Shown: one piece after another, positions 31,870 through 41,010 of the stretch
How the letters are laid out: the number at the start of each line of letters is the position of its first letter
How positions within the stretch are numbered: position 1 is the first letter of the stretch
Assembly (NCBI GenBank): GCA_046154185.1
Contig: JBJXGE010000029.1
Coordinates: forward strand, 1-64,000
DNA length: 64,000 bases
Source: JBJXGE01 sp046154185
Lineage (GTDB): Bacteria > Planctomycetota > UBA8108 > UBA1146 > JAJFFE01
Reading direction: 5' to 3'
Position numbers and translations under genes: made by a program
Notes under the pieces: model-generated
The model's database searches: none
Told to the model about the DNA's origin: nothing
What the model saw: the letters and a program-made list of their open reading frames with translations, nothing else

Positions 31870-32871
31870 ATGGACAATACAACGCGAAAGCGTTCGCTAC
31901 TCGTTCGGCTCATGATCGTCGCCATGCTCGGCAGCGGTTGCCGGGCACTGCCGGATGGACCGCTACCGCTCGGCGATGTCGAAGAACGGGATGAAATCGC
32001 GTTCACCGCGGCCGCCGAGTCCGAGTTCGCCACTCGGAACACACGGCCGATCGGGACCTTTAGCGGTCTCGAGGTCAGCGATTCGCGCGCGACGCTTGCG
32101 GAGCGGCTTGGCGCGTCGAACGGGCTGCTCGTGACTCGCATAGTCGAGAACTCTCCGGCGGTCGCCGCGGGATTTGAAGTCGGTGACCTGCTTTTTGAGG
32201 CGGTGCCACCGACCGGCGGGCCTCAGATCCTCAATTGGCCGAGCGATTGGTATCGGATCGAGGATTCGACTCCGGCCGGCAGCGTCATCGAAATCGGTTT
32301 CGAGCGCGAAGGCCGAGAATCCACCGCCTCCCTGACGCTTGCAGCGCGAATGAAACCGCGCGACGCGGTGGCGCCGCAGCGTTATCGCGAAGAAGAGCGC
32401 GTCGGCGTCGTATTGCGCGAAGCGACGGACGTCGAAGCGCAGCAGGCTGGCATCACCCGAGCGAGCGGCGCCGTGGTCGTCGGACTCAGTCGCTCGAGTC
32501 CTTGGCGCCAGGCCGGAATCCAACTCGGCGACGTCATCGTTGGGATCGGCGGTAAGCCGGTCGGCGATCCCCGTGAGATGATCGACGCGATTGCGAACGG
32601 GGAATCGGGAGACCGCCTGGCGCTGGAAGTCGTGCGTGGCGCCGAACGGATACGCTGCACGCCGCGCCTCAGTGCGCGTGAGAAAGAAATGCGCGAGATC
32701 GCCGTTCCGCCGCTCTTTGGTTATCGCAATGAGCGCGGACGGCGTCGCACGTCAGTGCTGCTCGGTTTTTTCAAGTATGAGTCGACGGCGGTGGCGTGGC
32801 GAACGACCGTCTGTTGGTTGTTCGCGTTTTCGGGTGGTGATGCCGATCGCTTGCAGGAGCTGGGCCCATGA
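31870..32871 (+). CDS. lipoprotein with two PDZ domains
   Basis: 333 residues. Lipobox GSGC with Cys24. Two PDZ-like domains: about 62-165 (LLVTRIVENSPAVAAGFEVGDLLFEA) and about 175-265 (VVVGLSRSSPWRQAGIQLGDVIVGIGG). No protease domain is present. The C-terminal 50 residues are hydrophobic and aromatic. The gspC-like protein of this operon lacks the PDZ domain found in some GspC proteins, so this lipoprotein might supply such a binding role; that is inference from position only. 24 bp after the ABC gene and 4 bp overlap with the next. Confidence 0.8.
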   Translation: MDNTTRKRSLLVRLMIVAMLGSGCRALPDGPLPLGDVEERDEIAFTAAAESEFATRNTRPIGTFSGLEVSDSRATLAERLGASNGLLVTRIVENSPAVAAGFEVGDLLFEAVPPTGGPQILNWPSDWYRIEDSTPAGSVIEIGFEREGRESTASLTLAARMKPRDAVAPQRYREEERVGVVLREATDVEAQQAGITRASGAVVVGLSRSSPWRQAGIQLGDVIVGIGGKPVGDPREMIDAIANGESGDRLALEVVRGAERIRCTPRLSAREKEMREIAVPPLFGYRNERGRRRTSVLLGFFKYESTAVAWRTTVCWLFAFSGGDADRLQELGP

Positions 32872-34472
32872 GTCGGTTTGCGGACAACTCGCGGCGGCGA
32901 GTCGCTCGCGTGCTGTTTAGTCTGGTCGGCGTCGTCATCGCGCTGGGAGCATCGCCGGCGGAGCAATGCTCGATCCCGATTGCCGATGGCTGGGTCGCGG
33001 GCGAGCCACTCGAAGTCGATCTCGACTTCGATGGCGATCTCGACTTGATCTTGCCGCTTGCGAATGGAGCGAAGGATTTTGATCGCGTCTTGGCGGTGCG
33101 ATGGCGTCAAGCTCACGCACCGTGGTTCGCAAGCCAGCCGGACGAAATCGTTGAGATCACGCGCGATGTAATCGGGTTCGCGGCGGCCGACATCGATGCG
33201 CAGGCGGGCGCCGAGTTGTTGCTTTTCACCGGCAGCGCCATCTACGGTTATCGTTTGCGCGCCGCGCCGGACGCGCGACTTTGGCGCGTGACCGAGTGCG
33301 AACTCTTCTGGCAACTGCCGAATCCTAAAGCGCTGCTGCATCTCGACGCTTGCGTGTGTGACCTCGATGGCCGCGATGACCTGGACTTGCTCGTCCCCGA
33401 ACTCGATGGCTACCGCGCGTTCCTCTTTGCGAACGCTGGCGCCGCGATCCCGACGGCATCGTGGCGTCTTTCGTTGCCGCGCGACGAAAGCTCGCTCCGC
33501 GGCGTGGGAAAGCTCGAAGCCGCTCGACCGCAGCGCGCACGGGCGCAGATCGGCCAACGCCGGGGGAATCTCGAATTGAGTCTCGGCTTCACGAGCGGCT
33601 CCGGCGGCAGCGCTCCGCTCGTTGAGGTCGATCGCGAATTACCCGCTCCGCACGTTGCCGATTTCGACGGCGACGGTCGTTTCGATGTCGCGGCGCTCGA
33701 TGGCGAATGGCTGTGCGTGTGGCGCCAACTCGCGGCCGGCGGTTTTGAGGCCGCGCCGAGTTGGCAACTACGGATTCCTGGGGGTGCATCAACGGTAACC
33801 GACATCTCGTATGAAGTGCTCAGCGCGCATCTCGATCCTGATGCGCGTTCTGATCTCCTCATAGTACGCGCGGATCGATCGGGCGCCGATGTGCGAACGC
33901 AAGTGCTCGTGTATCGCAACGAGTCGACGGCGGGTGCGGCGGGCTTTTTCGTCGATCCGGCGGCGCCACCGCAACAGTTGTTGATTGTGAGTGGATTCGT
34001 GCAGGGCGCGCAGTTGATCGACCTCGACTCCAACGGCGAACTCGATCTGGTGCTGAGTTCGTTTCGACCGGAGCTGTTGGATCAAGTGCGCAGCGCCGCG
34101 TCTGGCAGCATCGATATGCAGTGGCTCGCGTTCCTGCAACACGAGGGGCGTTTCGCTCGCAAGCCGCAGCTGCAACAGCCTTACTCGGTCGCGTTAAAGC
34201 GGGAAGCGAGCGCACGAAGTCGCCTCGCCCGGGTCGTCGGCGATGGAGACGGGGATGGACTGTGCGAGCTACTGCTCACGGGCGAACGCGAAGAGCTGCA
34301 GATCTTTCCGCTGCGGCGGCGCGGTGATGGCCTCGAGGTCGCCTCCGCACCGCGCTGGCGCCGCAGTGTGCCGTCGAGTGTCAGCGTTGACTTCGCCGTG
34401 CGTGGCGGACGCGGACCGTTGGCGCTTTGGCTCCGGTCCGAGCGGGGCCTTGAATACGTGACGCTCCCATGA
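32868..34472 (+). CDS. exported FG-GAP/VCBS-repeat protein
   Basis: 534 residues with a signal peptide (about 1-32). Repeated calcium-loop motifs of the FG-GAP type are visible: DLDFDGDLDLILPL, DLDGRDDLDLLVPELDG, DFDGDGRFDVAALDG, DSNGELDLVLSSF and DGDGDGLCELLLTG. Such repeats fold into an integrin-like beta-propeller. No enzymatic motif is seen. Starts with an ATGA overlap on the PDZ lipoprotein and is followed by a related gene, suggesting duplication. Possibly a T2SS cargo or surface partner. Confidence 0.85.
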   Translation: MSRFADNSRRRVARVLFSLVGVVIALGASPAEQCSIPIADGWVAGEPLEVDLDFDGDLDLILPLANGAKDFDRVLAVRWRQAHAPWFASQPDEIVEITRDVIGFAAADIDAQAGAELLLFTGSAIYGYRLRAAPDARLWRVTECELFWQLPNPKALLHLDACVCDLDGRDDLDLLVPELDGYRAFLFANAGAAIPTASWRLSLPRDESSLRGVGKLEAARPQRARAQIGQRRGNLELSLGFTSGSGGSAPLVEVDRELPAPHVADFDGDGRFDVAALDGEWLCVWRQLAAGGFEAAPSWQLRIPGGASTVTDISYEVLSAHLDPDARSDLLIVRADRSGADVRTQVLVYRNESTAGAAGFFVDPAAPPQQLLIVSGFVQGAQLIDLDSNGELDLVLSSFRPELLDQVRSAASGSIDMQWLAFLQHEGRFARKPQLQQPYSVALKREASARSRLARVVGDGDGDGLCELLLTGEREELQIFPLRRRGDGLEVASAPRWRRSVPSSVSVDFAVRGGRGPLALWLRSERGLEYVTLP

Positions 34473-36244
34473 ATTCTCGAGCGAGACCGAATCGTGCGCG
34501 CGCGTGGATACTCCGCGCTGCCGTGAGTTGCACCTGCTTCATCGGTGTGAGTGCCTTCGCCTGTGTTCGCGCTGAAGAGTTGCCGACGCCGAGAGCACCG
34601 CTCGCCGTGCTCGAGTGTGATGCCGTCGACTATCGAACGGTGGACTTCGATGGCGATGGTAGCCGCGAACTCGTGACGGTTAGCGCCGACGGACTCGTGA
34701 CAGTGTGGACCTTCGTGTCGGCGGGCGCCGCGGAGCTCTCGACCGCAGGTTTGAGCGGCTGGCGGGCGAGTGACACGTGGCAACTCACCGAACCACGCTC
34801 GATGTTGCTCGGGATCGGCGCCCTGCAAGTCTCGGAGAGTGCAAGCGCACCGCGAGCGCAGCAAATCGTCGCGATCGGCCCCAACGGCGCAAGCCTCCTG
34901 CGTCGCGGCGGTGATCTAACTTTGTTGGCGGCGCGCGCGCGGTTTCCGTTCAGTTTGGGTGCGCCGAGATTTGCGCGCGTCTGCCAAGATTTGAATGGCG
35001 ATGGTCGCGCCGACCTTGTCGTCCCGGTCGGCGATGAATACGAGATGTATCTCAATGAAGGCGCAGGCCCGACGGTGCGGACGGCGGCCGCCGGTGACGG
35101 TTCGGCGTCGAGCGCTATCCCGGCTTTCCGGCGCGTCGCACGTTTGCAACTCAACATTCGCCGTGCGCGGAGCGCGGCGGCGAAGTCGTTAAACGCGACG
35201 CTCGAGGAGTCCTTCACGCTGCCAGACCTCGATCTGCTCGATCTCAACGGCGACGGTCGCCTCGATCTGCGCGCGCGACGCGGCGCACGGGTCGATTACT
35301 ACTTGCCGGACGCAAGCGGGGAGTTGGCGTTCACGCCGCAAGTCGTGCTCGATCTCGCGCGGTTTCGCGACTCGACGCCGGCCTCGACTTTCGAACTGGG
35401 TGGAACGTTGTCGATGGGAACGGATGCGCAACTTCAAACGCAGGATCTAGACGGTGACGGCTGCCTCGATCATGTCATTTCGCACGGCCGCAAGGTGTGG
35501 GTGTTTCGCGGCACGAAAACCGGACCTCAGTTTGAGTCGCCGACGACGGTGCTGAAGGTGGCCGAGGACATCACGGCGCTCGTGGTCGCCGAGCTGAACG
35601 CGGATCGCTGGGCGGACCTCCTCATTATCAAGGTGCAACTGCCGACCACTGCCGGACTGTTGCGAGCGTTTCTCGGCGGTTGGTCCCTGCGGATCGATGT
35701 GCTCGGGTACTTGTCGGTCGCTGGACAGAGTTTCGAGTTGAGCCCGAGCCTGCGGAGCGAGCTGCGAATCGAACTGCCGTCGATTCTCAGCATGCTGCGC
35801 GACCCGGAGTCCTTCGTCCGACCGTTCGAAGAAATCGGCGCCAATCTCGGCAGCTTGTCGAGCGGCGACTTTAACGGCGACGGCGCGCCCGATGTCGTGC
35901 GCGCGAGCGCGGATTTCAGTCGCATCGAAATCTGGCACACGAGCCTCGACGTCGCGGCAACCGCGGGCGCCGGCGATCGCTTCGCGCAACTCTTGTTCGG
36001 CGCCGGCGAAAAGAAATACGACCTGGCGCAGCTCGCGGCGTTGATCAGCACCGAGATCGAGCAACAACTCGCCGGCACGATCGGCACGCGACCACCGAGC
36101 GCGTCCCTGCATCGCGAGAGCCTGCCGACGGGTGCACGGCTCGTCTGCGTCGATATCGACGGGGACCAACGCGCCGAGTTGTTGCTCGTGAGCCCCGCGG
36201 CCGCGCTCGGCAATCGCCTGCGCTTCGAGTTGGTGCGACCTTAA
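34469..36244 (+). CDS. exported FG-GAP/VCBS-repeat protein
   Basis: 591 residues, signal peptide about 1-36. Six calcium-loop motifs: DFDGDGSRELVTV, DLNGDGRADLVVP, DLNGDGRLDLRAR, DLDGDGCLDHVIS, DFNGDGAPDVVRA and DIDGDQRAELLLV. Same architecture as the preceding gene, with which it overlaps by 4 bp; the pair looks like an ancient tandem duplication. Last gene of the run that begins with gspE. Confidence 0.85.
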   Translation: MNSRARPNRARAWILRAAVSCTCFIGVSAFACVRAEELPTPRAPLAVLECDAVDYRTVDFDGDGSRELVTVSADGLVTVWTFVSAGAAELSTAGLSGWRASDTWQLTEPRSMLLGIGALQVSESASAPRAQQIVAIGPNGASLLRRGGDLTLLAARARFPFSLGAPRFARVCQDLNGDGRADLVVPVGDEYEMYLNEGAGPTVRTAAAGDGSASSAIPAFRRVARLQLNIRRARSAAAKSLNATLEESFTLPDLDLLDLNGDGRLDLRARRGARVDYYLPDASGELAFTPQVVLDLARFRDSTPASTFELGGTLSMGTDAQLQTQDLDGDGCLDHVISHGRKVWVFRGTKTGPQFESPTTVLKVAEDITALVVAELNADRWADLLIIKVQLPTTAGLLRAFLGGWSLRIDVLGYLSVAGQSFELSPSLRSELRIELPSILSMLRDPESFVRPFEEIGANLGSLSSGDFNGDGAPDVVRASADFSRIEIWHTSLDVAATAGAGDRFAQLLFGAGEKKYDLAQLAALISTEIEQQLAGTIGTRPPSASLHRESLPTGARLVCVDIDGDQRAELLLVSPAAALGNRLRFELVRP

Positions 36245-36631
36245 GGTCCGCGCAAGTTCAACTTCGCATTGTGAGTCCGATCTCGAACAGATCGCTGATC
36301 ACGTATCATGCGCGCAATCGTCGACGTCGTGAGGCCACGCTTGGGCCGAGTTTCTTGCGCAGAATCGGGCTCGATCACCGCGAACGGGCGTTCGACAGAT
36401 CTCGACCTCCAAATGTGAAGTTGTTATTGCGCAAACCCTTAGTAACCCGCCGGCAAGCGAGTGGCTCTCACGCGACTTGGGAACTCGGCGCCCGGACTCC
36501 CAAAGCCACTTGTGCTCTCGGCGCGCTGGCCGCACTTCCGGCATTGGCCGCAATCCACGTCGCAAGGTTATACTTTTGAGGACGCACGGCCGTCCGACAC
36601 TCGAAGGGTTATAGCGAGGAGGATTCGGTTG
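36245..36631. other. 387-bp intergenic region before orphan pilin
   Basis: Lies between the end of the secretion run and the orphan prepilin gene, both on the plus strand. TATACT at 36569-36574 could be a -10 element, with TTGGCC (36544-36549) 19 bp upstream as a poor -35. GGACG (36580-36584) and CGTCC (36591-36595) can form a small hairpin near the expected transcript start. A good ribosome binding site (GAGGAGG, about 36616-36622) serves the pilin gene. No terminator with a T-run, RNA gene or coding frame of note. Confidence 0.5.
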
Positions 36632-37021
36632 ATGCGCAGGGTCGGGACCGCGGGCTTTACCGTCGTTGAAGTCGTGTTGGTGATCGTCATCATCCTCATT
36701 CTGTCCGCGATCATTGTGCCGAATTTCGTCAACTACGTCGCCAAGAGTGGCGCCCAGACCACCAAGGCCAATCTGCAGATTCTTCGCAGTTCGATCGAGA
36801 CTTTTCGCAGCGAGAACAATGGCGCAAACCCGCCACGCATCGAGAATCTCGTGCCCCTCTATTTGCCGGCCGTCCCCAAGGACGGCGTAAAAAACAAAGC
36901 GCGTGAGCTCGATGGTCGTGCGGATGGCACGGGGGGTTGGATCTACGATCCGGCCGTTGGCAGTGTCAAACCGAATCTCACCGGCGTCGATGCCTACGGT
37001 GAAAACTATTGCAACTACTGA
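36632..37021 (+). CDS. orphan type IV pilin/pseudopilin-like protein
   Basis: 129 residues from the ATG at 36632, chosen because GAGGAGG lies 9 bases upstream and the leader is short (MRRVGTAG). Mature N-terminus FTVVEVVLVIVIILILSAII, with Glu5 and a long hydrophobic helix. The body resembles GspG-like pilins (LQILRSSIETFRSENNGANP, LYLPAVPKDGV, TGGWIYDP) and ends with Tyr-Cys-Asn-Tyr. Needs prepilin peptidase for maturation. Followed 47 bp later by a response regulator. Could be a pseudopilin for the T2SS or a pilin of another system. Confidence 0.85.
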   Translation: MRRVGTAGFTVVEVVLVIVIILILSAIIVPNFVNYVAKSGAQTTKANLQILRSSIETFRSENNGANPPRIENLVPLYLPAVPKDGVKNKARELDGRADGTGGWIYDPAVGSVKPNLTGVDAYGENYCNY

Positions 37022-37068
37022 ATGCGCCTAATGGGATCGCTCTGCGGTCGACGGGCGTCGAGAATGAT

Positions 37069-38061
37069 ATGGCGCTGAGCTGCGCGAATCGACTGGCTCC
37101 ACGAATTTTGGTCGTCGACGATGAGTCCTTCATTCGCGAGGCCATCGAACTCTATTTGCAGAGCGAAGGCTATCAAGTCGATAGCGCCGCGGGCGGCGAG
37201 GATGCGTTGCGGCTCATGGCGAATTGCTCCTTCGATGTCGCGATTCTCGACATCATGATGCCAGGGATCGACGGCATCACGTTGCTGGGCGAAATCAAGA
37301 AGCGCTGTCCGGATGTCGAGGTCGTGATGGCGAGTGGCTATGGCGCACTCGACTCCGCGATCGAGGCGATTCGCATGGGCGCCTACGATTACATCGCGAA
37401 GCCAATACTCAATTTTGAAGAGGACTTGTTGCGCGTGGTTCGGCGCGCCCACGAACGATCGCGGCTGCGCAATCTGAATCGACAGTTGACCGCGGAGTTG
37501 GAAACGACGAACTGTGAGCTGCGATTGCGCAATCAAGCGCTCGAGCGGCAGCTCGCGGGCTTTGAGCGCCTTGCCATCGGCTCAACGCTGTTAGCGAATG
37601 CCGGCAACTTAGATGATGCCCTGAGCCGGGGGGCGCAGTGTGCACTCGATGTGCTATCAGCGCGGCACGCTCTGTTATTGCTCGCCGGCGCGGATCGCGT
37701 TCGGATCGCCTCGGTGCCCAGCAGCGTCGGGCGCGACGAGCGTTCCGGTCCCGCCGCCGCGGAAATCATGTCTCGACTGCCAGCGGTGGGGACCGGGCCG
37801 AGTTTGCTTTCGAGTCACCCGCGCCTCAGCGTCGAGTTGGCGCGGGAATGGGGCGCTGCGTATAACGAAGACGGACTCGTGTTCGAACTCACGCTGCCAA
37901 AGGAGTGCGGGATCGGTTTTGTGCTCCTCGGCGGCAGCGATAGTTCGAACTCGACGGTCCGCGATGGTCGCCCGCTCGTCGATTGCCTGGCGGCGCAAAT
38001 CTCGCTCGCGATTCAACACGCGGCGACGCGGGAAGCCAACACGACGCGTCGCAGCGAGTAG
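37069..38061 (+). CDS. response regulator with non-DNA-binding output region
   Basis: 330 residues from the ATG at 37069. N-terminal receiver domain: acidic pair in LVVDDESF, phospho-acceptor Asp61 in AILDIMMPG, Ser in MASGYG, Lys in YIAKPI. A coiled-coil linker (about 130-175) leads to a GAF-like alpha/beta domain (about 180-325) with no helix-turn-helix, GGDEF or ATPase motif. No histidine kinase is adjacent. It probably acts by protein contact or senses a ligand. Ends 17 bp before the convergent MCE gene stop. Confidence 0.85.
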   Translation: MALSCANRLAPRILVVDDESFIREAIELYLQSEGYQVDSAAGGEDALRLMANCSFDVAILDIMMPGIDGITLLGEIKKRCPDVEVVMASGYGALDSAIEAIRMGAYDYIAKPILNFEEDLLRVVRRAHERSRLRNLNRQLTAELETTNCELRLRNQALERQLAGFERLAIGSTLLANAGNLDDALSRGAQCALDVLSARHALLLLAGADRVRIASVPSSVGRDERSGPAAAEIMSRLPAVGTGPSLLSSHPRLSVELAREWGAAYNEDGLVFELTLPKECGIGFVLLGGSDSSNSTVRDGRPLVDCLAAQISLAIQHAATREANTTRRSE

Positions 38062-38078
38062 CACTCACGCGACTCCCA

Positions 38079-39221
38079 TCACAACGCACTGAAGATCGCG
38101 CCGAGAAACGCGTTGATTGGCGCTTGTTCGCGCAGGTCTTCGGCGCTCTCGCGGAAAATCGTGAGCGCGAGGAGAGCGGCCTGCGAAAGCTCTTCGCTGT
38201 AGACGACATCGTGAAGCGTGCCCGGACCGGTCGTGATGCGGTCGCTGATGTCGCGAAAATTCGCCGCGATGGTTTTGAAATCCTGCGCCAACCCTTGGTC
38301 GTTTAGCAGCGTGTGCAGCGGACTGCCTTCCACGTTGAGTTGCGCTGTGGCGCCCTTCACGTCGTCGATGATGGCGACGAACTTTTCGCGCAGCGCCACA
38401 TCGTTGACGAGCGCCCCGATCAATCCTTCTTCCTTGGCGAGCGAGTCCGAAACCTGCCGAAGATTTGCCACAGTCGTCGCGACGTCATCGCTCATAGCAG
38501 GGTCGTTGAGCAGTCTATACACCAATCCCGGCCCGTTGCGCGCCTGGTCGATCAGTGCCTTGACGTCGTTGACACCGTCGCGAATCGTGTCGCGAAACGC
38601 AGGGTCGTTGAGCGCCATGCCGATGGCGCCGGTCGTAGAATTGAGTTGCTCGCTCGTCGTGCGCAAGTTCTCGATCACTTTCGTGACATCTTCCACCCAA
38701 GCATCGGTGGAGATGAGCTTGCCCAAGACGCCTTTTCCGTCCGAGAGATTCTTGGCGACGCCGTCGAGGTTCGTGAAAATATTCGACAGCTTGGGTCCCT
38801 CTCGCGCGAAGAACTCACCGACGGACGAGAGCGCGTCGCCGGTCGCGGCACCGCTCAAGCTCACCAATTCCGTCGCTGTCAGCAACACGCCGCTGCCGGG
38901 CTCGAGGTCGACGAAGTTGCCGCCGAGCGCGCTCGCGGAGCGCACGGTAATCTTGTTGCCGGCGCGAAGCTGCACGTCGCGAAACAGTTTCATGCGCACG
39001 AGAATGTGCTCGTTCTCAAACACAAGGTCTTCGACTTCGCCGACGCCATAGCCGCGCACGCGCACCGGCTCGCCGATCTTGAGCCCAGCGATCTGCTCGA
39101 ATTTCACTTGGAGGGACGAGACGACTTTTTGGCTCGAGAAACCACGCACCAACACCGAGACGACGACCATTGCGCCGAGCGCCAACAAGAACACGAGGCC
39201 GACGAAGAAATCCTTGCTCAC
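38079..39221 (-). CDS. MlaD-like MCE-family lipid transport protein
   Basis: 380 residues: one N-terminal membrane helix (about 5-27), one MCE domain (about 37-115, with GLKIGEPVRVRGYGVGEVEDL and SASALGGNFVDLEPG), then a long helical tail of about 250 residues. The E. coli MlaD is about 180 residues, so the tail is long and more like PqiB/YebT-type or actinobacterial MCE proteins in design. Periplasmic lipid-binding subunit of an Mla-type importer or exporter. 11 bp downstream of the ATPase gene on the same strand. Confidence 0.88.
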   Translation of the reverse strand: MSKDFFVGLVFLLALGAMVVVSVLVRGFSSQKVVSSLQVKFEQIAGLKIGEPVRVRGYGVGEVEDLVFENEHILVRMKLFRDVQLRAGNKITVRSASALGGNFVDLEPGSGVLLTATELVSLSGAATGDALSSVGEFFAREGPKLSNIFTNLDGVAKNLSDGKGVLGKLISTDAWVEDVTKVIENLRTTSEQLNSTTGAIGMALNDPAFRDTIRDGVNDVKALIDQARNGPGLVYRLLNDPAMSDDVATTVANLRQVSDSLAKEEGLIGALVNDVALREKFVAIIDDVKGATAQLNVEGSPLHTLLNDQGLAQDFKTIAANFRDISDRITTGPGTLHDVVYSEELSQAALLALTIFRESAEDLREQAPINAFLGAIFSAL

Positions 39222-39232
39222 GGTCCTCCTCT

Positions 39233-39994
39233 TTAGGCTTTGCCGTCTTTGTCAGTCAGCGGTCCGACTATGTCACCGCGCAAGAACTGCTGCACAGCCG
39301 GGGACGGGCTATTGCGAATCTCATCTACGGTGCCGATGGCGTGCAGGCGCCCTTCGTGCAAAAGCCCGACGCGATCGGCGATCGCGAACACCGACGCCAT
39401 ATCATGCGTGACGACGAGTTGCGTGATCTGGAATTTGCGCTTGAGGTTGTTGATCAGCTCATTGATGACGCTGGATGAGATCGGGTCGAGGCCACTCGTT
39501 GGCTCGTCGTAGAGGACGACCTCGGGGCGCGCGACCAGCGCGCGCGCCAGGCCGGCGCGTTTGCGCATGCCGCCGGAAATCTCCTTCGGGAACTTGTGCG
39601 CGTGGGCTTCGAGCTCAACCAGGGCCAGGCACTCGCGCGTGCGGGCCAAGGCTTCATCGCGGCCCTGCTTGCCGCGCTCGCGGAGCGGCAACGCGACGTT
39701 GTCTTCTATGGTGAGCCAGTTGATGAGCGCGCCGTCTTGAAACAAATAACCGAGTCGACGGCGATGCGCGTTCATCTCGCGCTCTTTGAGTTTCGTGACG
39801 TCTTTGTCGAAGACCAGCACGCGGCCCGCGTCGGCGCGCAACAACCCCACGATGTGGCGCAGACAGACGCTCTTGCCGATACCGCTGCGACCGAGCAGCA
39901 CGAAGGTCTCGCCCGCTTGAATCGTCAGGTCGAGCCCATCGAGAATCGTGCGCGTCCCAAAGCGCTTCGTCACTTTCTCGAATTGCACAATCAT
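39233..39994 (-). CDS. MlaF-like ABC ATPase
   Basis: 253 residues from the ATG at 39994; the frame is open far upstream, but that part is shadow of the permease gene. Walker A GRSGIGKS, the Mla-type signature SGGMRKRAGLARAL, Walker B VVLYDEPTSGLDP and the switch His in VVTHDMASV are all visible. Energises phospholipid transport with the permease. The start overlaps the permease stop by 4 bp (ATGA). Confidence 0.93.
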   Translation of the reverse strand: MIVQFEKVTKRFGTRTILDGLDLTIQAGETFVLLGRSGIGKSVCLRHIVGLLRADAGRVLVFDKDVTKLKEREMNAHRRRLGYLFQDGALINWLTIEDNVALPLRERGKQGRDEALARTRECLALVELEAHAHKFPKEISGGMRKRAGLARALVARPEVVLYDEPTSGLDPISSSVINELINNLKRKFQITQLVVTHDMASVFAIADRVGLLHEGRLHAIGTVDEIRNSPSPAVQQFLRGDIVGPLTDKDGKA

Positions 39995-40914
39995 CGGTAG
40001 ACAAACCAAGTAATGATGTAGCCGAGGATCAGCACCAACAAGAAGGACGTGACAACCGTGTGCCGCGTGGCGCGGCCGACGCCGGTTGCGCCGCCGGTGG
40101 TGAGCATGCCCTGGGTCGACGCCACGAGCGCGATCGTGAGGCCAAACACCGCCGCCTTGCCGACGCTCTGCACGAGGTCCTTCATTTCGAGATTCTCGAG
40201 CGCCTCCTGTTGATAGAGCCGAAACGAAACGTCGTATTGCACGTTGCTGATCAGCGCGCCGCCGTAGGTGCCGATGATGTCGGCGAAAGTGGTCATTGCG
40301 GGACACACGAGCGTGATCGCCACGACGCGGGGCAAAATCAGGAAGTGCAACGGCGAGATCGTCATGATCTCGAGCGCATCGATTTCCTCCGAGATCTTCA
40401 TGGTGCCGATCTCGGCGGCGACTCCGCTGCCGAGACTCGCGGCGAGAATGAATGCGGTCATCAGCGGTCCCATTTCCCGGACCATGGTGGCCGAAACGAG
40501 CCAGCCGATGCGAGATTCTTGGCCGAGCTCGACCAACGTCTTGCCCGTATTGAGCGCGAGAATCATCCCGATGACCAGGGCCACGAGAGCGGTGACGGGC
40601 AGCGCCGCGAGCACATAGGCGTACAACAAGTCGAGAATGTCGCGCATTCGGCGCGGCTGGAACGCGCTCGGAGTGGCGACAAAGACGCGCGCTGCCAATG
40701 TCAGCGCATAGCCGGCGGTCTGCGAGGATTCGCGGACGAATTGACCGACGTAGCGAACGACTTGCAAGCCGAGCAAGAACGCGACTCCTTCAAGCAAGCC
40801 GGTAGCGCGACCGGGTTGGCGCGCGGAGATTCTGGCAGCAATCGGTTCTAAAACAAGCGCGATTCTAAGCAATCGCTTCGCGCATTCCGCGTTCGAGTCG
40901 GAGGCGAGTCGCAC
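39991..40914 (-). CDS. MlaE-like ABC permease
   Basis: 307 residues with five or six hydrophobic segments and the MlaE/YrbE family signature (MVREMGPLMTAFILAASLGSG, then AEIGTMKISEEIDALEIM). The N-terminal 50 residues are less conserved and the start could be internal. Inner-membrane subunit of the Mla-type complex with the two genes downstream. MlaB, MlaC and MlaA homologues are not in the window. Confidence 0.92.
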   Translation of the reverse strand: MRLASDSNAECAKRLLRIALVLEPIAARISARQPGRATGLLEGVAFLLGLQVVRYVGQFVRESSQTAGYALTLAARVFVATPSAFQPRRMRDILDLLYAYVLAALPVTALVALVIGMILALNTGKTLVELGQESRIGWLVSATMVREMGPLMTAFILAASLGSGVAAEIGTMKISEEIDALEIMTISPLHFLILPRVVAITLVCPAMTTFADIIGTYGGALISNVQYDVSFRLYQQEALENLEMKDLVQSVGKAAVFGLTIALVASTQGMLTTGGATGVGRATRHTVVTSFLLVLILGYIITWFVYR

Positions 40915-41010
40915 ACTTCACGTTCGCGCCCGAGGTGAGCACAAAACGGGGGGTGAAACGGTCGTGGCGGACCCACGACCGCGAGCGGTGTTGGAGCAAC
41001 AGACTGAGGA

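Noticed and set aside
38313..39236. Plus-strand open frame of 307 codons opposite the MCE gene
   Set aside because: Antisense to a clear MCE domain protein; His/Arg/Val-rich shadow composition.
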